Shown here piece after piece: positions 6,815 through 11,164 of a stretch of 11,164 nucleotides of DNA. Within the stretch, counting starts at the first letter, position 1. Each line of letters starts with the position of its first letter. The DNA comes from Rugosibacter sp. GTDB lineage: Bacteria > Pseudomonadota > Gammaproteobacteria > Burkholderiales > Rhodocyclaceae. A program made the translations under genes and the position numbers. The notes beneath the pieces are model-generated. The model had not been told where the DNA came from. It saw only the letters and a program-made list of their open reading frames with translations, and did not search any database. The stretch is from positions 1 through 11,164 of the forward strand of contig JALRCC010000006.1 in NCBI GenBank assembly GCA_023257495.1, written 5' to 3'.

Positions 6815-7818
6815 GGTGTTGAGCAGGTTTCTCCGATGACTGTGAGTGGCTTGTGGCCGGTGTTTTGGAATGGCACACCGTGCCTGACGGCGGTCATCTC
6901 AGCCAGAATCGATACAGCAATTTCGGCTGGCGTGCGGCTGCCGATGCGCAGACCTATCGGTCCGTGCAGCCGATCCAGTTCTTCCTGACTGAGATCAAAG
7001 TACTGGCGCAGACGTTCCTTGCGCTTGGCCGTGTTGGCGCGCGAACCGAGTGCGCCGACGTAAAACGCTGGCGACTTGAGCGCTTCAAGCAGCGCCATGT
7101 CGTCGAGTTTGGGGTCATGCGTGAGGGCAACAATCGCAGTGCGTGCATCGGCGTTGAGCGCGAGCACGGCCTCGTCGGGCATGTCGGCGATCAGGTACGC
7201 GCCCGTTACTTGCCATGCGGCGCGATATTCCTCGCGTGGATCGCACACGGTGACCGCATAATCGAGTGCTTGCGCCATGGAAGCGAGATAGTTGGAGATT
7301 TGCCCGGCGCCTATGATCAGCAGCCGCAGTTGCGGGCCGTGAATGGTAGTCAGACGCTGACCATCCCAAGCTAGCGCGTTCCTGGTTGTTGCGTCGGTCA
7401 GAGTGACCTGACCGTTGGCTAGATCAAGCGTGCGTGCGGTTATTTGGCCCACTTGAGTGCGCTGCAGCAGGTGTTGCATCTGCTTAATGTCCGGTGCGGT
7501 TTCAATCACCAGACGCAGCATACCGCCGCAAGGCAGGCCGAAGCGTGCGGCTTCCTCGCGCGTTACGCCGTAAGTGACGACATCCACTGGGCAATTGTTC
7601 GTCAAGTTGCCGTCGCGCATGCGCTGCACCAGATCATCCTCAATGCAGCCGCCGGAGACTGAACCGGTGAGCACGCCGTCATCGCGTACCAGCGCCCAGG
7701 CACCGGGCGGACGTGGTGCCGAACCCCAGGTTTCGGCGACGGTGACCAGTACCACGCGATGACCAGCCTCGAGCCAGGCAATGGCGGTACGCAAAACCTG
7801 CAAATCGGTGCTGTCCAT
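6811..7818 (-). CDS. xdhC: XdhC/CoxI-family molybdenum hydroxylase maturation factor
   Basis: 335 aa. XdhC-family proteins bind the molybdenum cofactor, protect it, assist its sulfuration and hand it to the hydroxylase apoprotein in the cytoplasm. The N-terminal XdhC/CoxI domain shows TVAETWGSAPRPPGA (26-40), GSVSGGCIED (52-61) and FGLPCGGM (93-100) with its conserved Cys. The C-terminal Rossmann domain starts with LLIIGAGQIS (166-175) and contains TAIVALTHDPKLDD (227-240) and GALGSR (255-260). I chose the ATG at 7818, 10 bases after the iorB-like stop. A start at 7986 would add 56 residues without family resemblance and lie inside the upstream gene. No strong ribosome site precedes 7818, so translation may rely on coupling to the gene before it. 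The 3' end overlaps the MocA-like gene by 4 bases. Confidence 0.92.
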   Translation of the reverse strand: MDSTDLQVLRTAIAWLEAGHRVVLVTVAETWGSAPRPPGAWALVRDDGVLTGSVSGGCIEDDLVQRMRDGNLTNNCPVDVVTYGVTREEAARFGLPCGGMLRLVIETAPDIKQMQHLLQRTQVGQITARTLDLANGQVTLTDATTRNALAWDGQRLTTIHGPQLRLLIIGAGQISNYLASMAQALDYAVTVCDPREEYRAAWQVTGAYLIADMPDEAVLALNADARTAIVALTHDPKLDDMALLEALKSPAFYVGALGSRANTAKRKERLRQYFDLSQEELDRLHGPIGLRIGSRTPAEIAVSILAEMTAVRHGVPFQNTGHKPLTVIGETCSTP

Positions 7819-7828
7819 TGAGCAATCG

Positions 7829-10033
7829 CTACGCCGACTTTGCTGCGCCCAGCTTGAACGGCAATTGTCGTAGACGCTCGCCGGTCGCAGCGAACAGGGC
7901 ATTTGCCACGGCAGGCGCGACAACTGGCGTACCTGGCTCGCCGACACCTGTGGGTGGTTCGGCTGAAGGCACAATGTGCACTTCAATGTGGGGCATTTCG
8001 TTCATGCGCAACACCGGATAATCGGTAAAGTTTGATTGCTCGACACGCCCTTCATTCAACGTGATTTCACTATGCAGCGCAGCGCTCAGGCCGAAGCCGA
8101 TACCGCCTTCCATTTGTGCACGCACCACATCGGGATTAACGGCAATGCCGCAATCGACAGCGCAAACCACGCGATCCACCTTGAAGCTGCCATCGGGTTT
8201 GACAGTGACTTCGGCCACATTGGCAACAAAACTGTTAAACGACTCATGCACAGCAAAACCCCTGCCGCGCTTTTCGCCGGGCTTGCCGGGTGGCAGTGGT
8301 TTATCCCAGCCGCTGGCTCGCATCGCCAGATCAATGACGCCAAGGTGACGCGGATGCTCGGTGAGCAAATGGCGGCGAAATGCTATTGGATCTTTTTGAG
8401 CCGCATGCGCGAGCTCATCCACAAAGGATTCGATCGCAAACGCAGAATGCGTTGAGCCGACAGAGCGCCACCACAACACCGGTACGCCGAGCTTTGGCGA
8501 GTGGAGATCGACGCTAAGATTAGCCGTTGCATAAGGCAGGTTGACAGCGCCTTCTACCGAGCTCATGTCGATGCCCTCTTTTACAAAGCCTTCGAGCGCT
8601 GTCCCGACAAGAATCGATTGACCGACGATGCGTTGCTTCCAGGCAACGAGATTACCTTCGGCATCCAGTCCGGCCGTGATCCGGTGCATGAACTGTGGTC
8701 GGTAGAAGCCGGCGCGCATGTCATCTTCGCGGGTCCATACCAGCTTAACCAAGACGGGTTTGCCGGGTTTGAAAATGGCTCTGGCGATCTGTGCCGCTTC
8801 AAGTGGATAGTCGGACTGGGTGCTGGAGCGACGGCCAAAACTGCCGCCTGCATACAGCATATTGATCTTGACCTGTTCCGGCTTCAAGCCCAGGGCGGCG
8901 GCAATCTTGGACTGGTCGGTACTTTGGGATTGCTCGCCGTTCCATACTTCGCAACCCTCGGTATCGAGTCGGATGGCACAATTCATCGGCTCCATCGTGG
9001 CGTGTGCGAGATAAGGCAGACTAAAGTCAGCCGATAGCTGCGTGTGGGCTGCTGCCAGCGCCGTATCAGCAGCGCCGACTTTTCGCGCGGTGGCTCCCGG
9101 GACGTCAAGCAGTGCGCGGTACTGGCTGGTAATCTCTGCCGAGCTTAAGCGGAATGCTGCGGATTCATCCCAGACGACGACAAGCGCATCGCGGCCTTTT
9201 TTCGCCGACCAGAAGTCTTTGCCCAGCACGGCAACTCCGGTTGGAATTTCGACGACATCAACGACACCCTTGACGGCCTTGGCACGCGCTGCGTCAAAAC
9301 TCTTTACCTTGGCACCAAAGCGCGGCGGATGAGCCACCACGGCGGTGAGCATGCCAGGCAGATGAATATCCTGCGTGTAAATTGCGCTGCCATTGATTTT
9401 GGCTTTGCTGTCCATGCGCGCAACGTGTTTGCCGATATACACAAAATCCTTTGGCTCTTTCAGCTTGACTTCCTGCGGCACGGATAATTGCGCGGCCGCT
9501 TCAACCAGTTCGCCAAAGCGCGCTTTGCGCTTTGAGGCGGCGTGAGTCACTACGCCTTGGTGGATAGTGATGGATTCTGGCGTGACCTGCCAGCGCTGTG
9601 CAGCGGCACTCACCAACATGGCACGAGCCGTCGCGCCGGCCTGGCGCATTTGCATGAATGAATTGGCGATAGAGGTGCTACCACCGGTGGCTTGCATGGG
9701 GCCAAAGAACAAGTTGTTGTATCGAGTAGCATCGGCGGGCGCTGCTTCAACATGAATCTGCGACCAGGCGGCATCCAGCTCTTCAGCCACTAATGTGGAT
9801 AAGCCAGTGTAGGTGCCTTGCCCCATTTCGAGATGCTTGGCAATGACGGTGACGCTGTCATCCGTACCGATACGCACAAAGGCGTTGGGTGATAGTGGAG
9901 CTGATGCGTTGGTAAGCGATGCGGCCGCTTTGCCACGGCTTGATGCAGCGAGGCTGGCCGGCAAATAAAAGGCGAGGGTAAGCCCCGCGCCAGCTTTAAA
10001 AAATTCACGACGACTTGCGTTGTCTATGCTCAT
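7829..10033 (-). CDS. Isoquinoline 1-oxidoreductase-type molybdopterin subunit (IorB family), Tat-exported
   Basis: 734 aa, normal for IorB-like large subunits of the xanthine oxidase superfamily. These enzymes hydroxylate a carbon next to ring nitrogen, or oxidise aldehydes, with oxygen taken from water. Residues 1-30 form a twin-arginine signal: SRREFFKAG (7-15), a hydrophobic stretch, then SLAA. Molybdopterin-binding signatures include TMEPMN (346-351), AGGSFGRR (395-402) and [13 protein letters not shown] (520-532). [10 protein letters not shown] (694-703) carries Glu699, the expected catalytic base. The domain order is that of IorB, with a duplicated N-terminal half and no FAD domain. 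GAGGAAA, overlapping the end of the small-subunit gene, sits 8 bases before the ATG. It is 12 bases after the [2Fe-2S] gene, so the pair is co-translated. Folded enzyme is probably exported with the small subunit as passenger. Substrate not determinable; an aldehyde is an alternative to an N-heterocycle. Confidence 0.93.
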   Translation of the reverse strand: MSIDNASRREFFKAGAGLTLAFYLPASLAASSRGKAAASLTNASAPLSPNAFVRIGTDDSVTVIAKHLEMGQGTYTGLSTLVAEELDAAWSQIHVEAAPADATRYNNLFFGPMQATGGSTSIANSFMQMRQAGATARAMLVSAAAQRWQVTPESITIHQGVVTHAASKRKARFGELVEAAAQLSVPQEVKLKEPKDFVYIGKHVARMDSKAKINGSAIYTQDIHLPGMLTAVVAHPPRFGAKVKSFDAARAKAVKGVVDVVEIPTGVAVLGKDFWSAKKGRDALVVVWDESAAFRLSSAEITSQYRALLDVPGATARKVGAADTALAAAHTQLSADFSLPYLAHATMEPMNCAIRLDTEGCEVWNGEQSQSTDQSKIAAALGLKPEQVKINMLYAGGSFGRRSSTQSDYPLEAAQIARAIFKPGKPVLVKLVWTREDDMRAGFYRPQFMHRITAGLDAEGNLVAWKQRIVGQSILVGTALEGFVKEGIDMSSVEGAVNLPYATANLSVDLHSPKLGVPVLWWRSVGSTHSAFAIESFVDELAHAAQKDPIAFRRHLLTEHPRHLGVIDLAMRASGWDKPLPPGKPGEKRGRGFAVHESFNSFVANVAEVTVKPDGSFKVDRVVCAVDCGIAVNPDVVRAQMEGGIGFGLSAALHSEITLNEGRVEQSNFTDYPVLRMNEMPHIEVHIVPSAEPPTGVGEPGTPVVAPAVANALFAATGERLRQLPFKLGAAKSA

Positions 10034-10045
10034 GATTTAGTTTCC

Positions 10046-10516
10046 TCAAGCCAGTGCGCGCGAGGCGTCGTGAATCGCTGCGCGGATACGGTGGTAGGTG
10101 GCGCAACGGCAGATATTGCCTGCCATCGCCGCGTCGATATCCGCATCGGTTGGTTTTGGATTGCTGGCAAGCAATGCCACAGCCGACATGATTTGTCCGG
10201 ACTGACAGTATCCGCATTGCACGACATCCAGTTTTTCCCAAGCGGCTTGCACCGCACGGGCTGCCTTGTTACCGTTCTTTGCCGAAGACAAACCCTCAAT
10301 GGTCGTGACACGCTGGCCGACGGCTGCGGAAACGGGTGTAACGCAAGAGCGAGTGGGCGCGCCATTGAGCAACACGGTGCACGCGCCGCAGGCCGCAATG
10401 CCGCAGCCATATTTGGTGCCCGTGAGCTGAAGCGTATCGCGCAAAGCCCAGAGCAAGGGGATATCGGGTTCCACATCGAGCTTGCGGCTTTGTCCGTTGA
10501 TAGTCAAGGTTGGCAT
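10046..10516 (-). CDS. Isoquinoline 1-oxidoreductase-type [2Fe-2S] subunit (IorA family)
   Basis: 156 aa, the usual length. The protein carries two [2Fe-2S] clusters that take electrons from the molybdenum site of the large subunit. Ferredoxin-type ligands are Cys38, Cys43, Cys46 and Cys58 ([14 protein letters not shown] region). The helical domain ligands are Cys101, Cys104, Cys136 and Cys138 (QCGYCQSGQ and NICRC). The ATG at 10516 begins MPTLTINGQ, the family's standard N-terminus. A start at 10825 would run across the 4.5S RNA gene on the other strand and has no family resemblance, so I reject it. The leader AGAAAGATCACC is a weak ribosome site. It has no signal peptide and would travel through Tat bound to the large subunit. 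First gene of a four-gene operon. No cytochrome c or FAD subunit is encoded alongside, so the electron acceptor is unknown. Confidence 0.94.
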   Translation of the reverse strand: MPTLTINGQSRKLDVEPDIPLLWALRDTLQLTGTKYGCGIAACGACTVLLNGAPTRSCVTPVSAAVGQRVTTIEGLSSAKNGNKAARAVQAAWEKLDVVQCGYCQSGQIMSAVALLASNPKPTDADIDAAMAGNICRCATYHRIRAAIHDASRALA

Positions 10517-10571
10517 GGTGATCTTTCTGTATCTGTATTGAAAAGCTGAGGAATAACCTAGCGACCTCATT

Positions 10572-10598
10572 ATTATCCTAATCCGGGCTGATTGCCAA
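10572..10598 (-). promoter_or_regulatory. Possible sigma-70 promoter for the molybdenum hydroxylase operon
   Basis: On the minus strand TTGGCA (10598-10593) and GATAAT (10577-10572) each match the -35 and -10 consensus at 5 of 6 positions, but the spacer is 15 bases, shorter than the usual 16-18. Transcription would start near 10565, about 50 bases before the [2Fe-2S] gene. The rest of the gap between this gene and the 4.5S RNA promoter (10599-10690) shows only the small palindrome GGCATGCC (10615-10622). Confidence 0.3.
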
Positions 10599-10692
10599 AG
10601 TTTTGCAAAGGCATGGCATGCCGTGAGTAAAAAACTGCCGTCAGAGTTTGAATTCTCGCCCGAACAGGGCAACGGCAACCATGAGAAACTGC

Positions 10693-10698
10693 TAGAAT
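10693..10698 (+). promoter_or_regulatory. -10 box of the 4.5S RNA gene
   Basis: TAGAAT matches TATAAT at 5 of 6 positions and lies 7 bases before the predicted 5' end of the RNA at about 10706, the normal distance. I could not find a good -35 hexamer at 16-18 bases upstream. Confidence 0.5.
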
Positions 10699-10705
10699 TT
10701 GCGCC

Positions 10706-10805
10706 GCGGCGGGTCTCCCCGCATTGTGGAGTGGTGAATCTGGTCAGGTCCGGAAGGAAGCAGCCACAGCCATTTCTGCAAGTGCCGGGGATCAGGCTCG
10801 CCGCC
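10706..10805 (+). ncRNA. ffs: 4.5S RNA, signal recognition particle RNA
   Basis: About 100 bases, the bacterial 4.5S size. The near-invariant apical domain that binds Ffh reads GGTCAGGTCCGGAAGGAAGC, beginning at 10742, followed by AGCC, as in E. coli. The ends pair: GCGGCG (10706-10711) with CGCCGC (10799-10804). Inner strands CCCCGC (10717-10722) and GCCGGGG (10784-10790) continue the hairpin. The RNA joins Ffh to target nascent membrane proteins to the inner membrane. It sits just upstream of dnaX, a common neighbour in betaproteobacteria. The ends are set from pairing and may be off by a few bases. No clear terminator follows; a CCAAG/CTTGG stem at 10822-10837 lacks a T-run. Confidence 0.95.
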
Positions 10806-10837
10806 CATCTTTCATCATTCTCCAAGATTTTGCTTGG

Positions 10838-10843
10838 TAGAAT
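10838..10843 (+). promoter_or_regulatory. Possible -10 box giving a leaderless dnaX transcript
   Basis: TAGAAT, identical to the hexamer before the 4.5S RNA, ends 6 bases before the dnaX ATG. If used, transcription would begin at or next to the A of the start codon. No clear -35 was found, and dnaX may instead be read from the 4.5S promoter. Confidence 0.3.
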
Positions 10844-10849
10844 CAGCCC

Positions 10850-11164
10850 ATGAGCTATCAGGTCCTGGCGCGTAAGTGGCGCCCTAAATCATTTGCCACC
10901 CTTGTGGGTCAAGAGCACGTTGTGCGCGCGCTAACCCATGCCTTAGAGCAAAATCGGCTGCATCATGCCTATTTGTTTACCGGCACGCGCGGCGTGGGTA
11001 AAACCACTCTGGCGCGCATCATGGCCAAGGCCTTGAATTGTGAAACTGGCGTGACGCCAACACCATGCGGCGTGTGTGCGGCCTGTACGGAAATTGATGG
11101 CGGTCGCTTTGTGGATTACATTGAGCTCGATGCCGCGTCTAATCGTGGCGTGGACGATATGACC
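10850..11164 (+). CDS. dnaX: DNA polymerase III subunits tau and gamma, 3' truncated by window
   Basis: The first 105 codons of the clamp-loader ATPase that loads the beta clamp on primed DNA and, as tau, links polymerase cores to the DnaB helicase. The start [20 protein letters not shown] is the family's standard N-terminus. Walker A GTRGVGKT lies at residues 45-52. The zinc module has Cys64, Cys73, Cys76 and Cys79 (LNC ... PCGVCAAC), followed by [17 protein letters not shown]. The reading frame is open at the end of the window. No Shine-Dalgarno sequence precedes the ATG; instead TAGAAT lies 6 bases before it. The gene follows 4.5S RNA by 45 bases. Confidence 0.97.
   Translation, partial: MSYQVLARKWRPKSFATLVGQEHVVRALTHALEQNRLHHAYLFTGTRGVGKTTLARIMAKALNCETGVTPTPCGVCAACTEIDGGRFVDYIELDAASNRGVDDMT

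Noticed and set aside
7819..7986. Longer xdhC-like reading frame starting at 7986
   Set aside because: The extra 56 residues lie inside the end of the molybdopterin subunit gene and do not resemble XdhC; the conserved N-terminus begins at 7818.
8501..9037. Plus-strand 178-codon open frame
   Set aside because: Lies wholly opposite the molybdopterin subunit gene, shows no recognisable motif and no ribosome site.
10517..10825. Longer start for the [2Fe-2S] subunit at 10825
   Set aside because: The extension is antisense to the 4.5S RNA and unlike any ferredoxin-type N-terminus; MPTLTINGQ at 10516 is the standard family start.
10822..10837. CCAAG/CTTGG stem as 4.5S RNA terminator
   Set aside because: Only 5 base pairs, no T-run after it, and it merges with the TAGAAT hexamer before dnaX.
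1..11164. CRISPR array, tRNA, insertion sequence or prophage genes
   Set aside because: No regularly spaced repeats, cloverleaf-like sequence, transposase or integrase frame was found on either strand.

Overview
The window looks like chromosomal DNA from a betaproteobacterium. The right end carries the 4.5S RNA gene followed directly by dnaX, a familiar housekeeping pair in that class. The left end carries a XylR/DmpR-type sigma-54 activator of the kind found in aromatic-degrading Burkholderiales and Rhodocyclales. The genus cannot be told from the sequence alone. Both end genes are cut by the window.

Layout: (1) 1-1598, plus strand: sigma-54 dependent XylR/DmpR-family regulator with V4R sensor, AAA+ and Fis-type HTH domains, lacking its N-terminus. 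(2) 1740-5989, minus strand, read right to left: a TodX/FadL-type outer-membrane channel, a beta-class glutathione S-transferase, a small SRPBCC protein (TTG start) and a flavin-dependent HpaB/TftD-type aromatic-ring monooxygenase. The monooxygenase gene converges on the regulator gene, and a perfect 11-bp palindrome lies between them. A -24/-12-like sequence sits just before the SRPBCC gene. (3) 6206-10516, minus strand: a tight four-gene operon for a molybdenum hydroxylase of the isoquinoline 1-oxidoreductase type. It comprises the [2Fe-2S] subunit, a Tat-exported molybdopterin subunit, an XdhC maturation factor and a MocA-like cytidylyltransferase. (4) 10706-11164, plus strand: 4.5S SRP RNA (ffs) and the start of dnaX.

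Taken together, regions 1-3 read as a catabolic block for an aromatic or N-heteroaromatic compound. On this model the channel brings a hydrophobic substrate across the outer membrane. The molybdenum hydroxylase adds oxygen from water to a heteroaromatic ring or aldehyde, probably in the periplasm, and the flavin monooxygenase hydroxylates a phenolic intermediate. The GST and SRPBCC proteins have supporting roles, and the XylR-type protein senses an aromatic effector. The individual families are clear; the shared pathway and its substrate are inference. No ring-cleavage gene, flavin reductase or cytochrome partner is present in the window. No mobile element, tRNA or CRISPR array was seen, and no gene-free stretch exceeds 300 bases.
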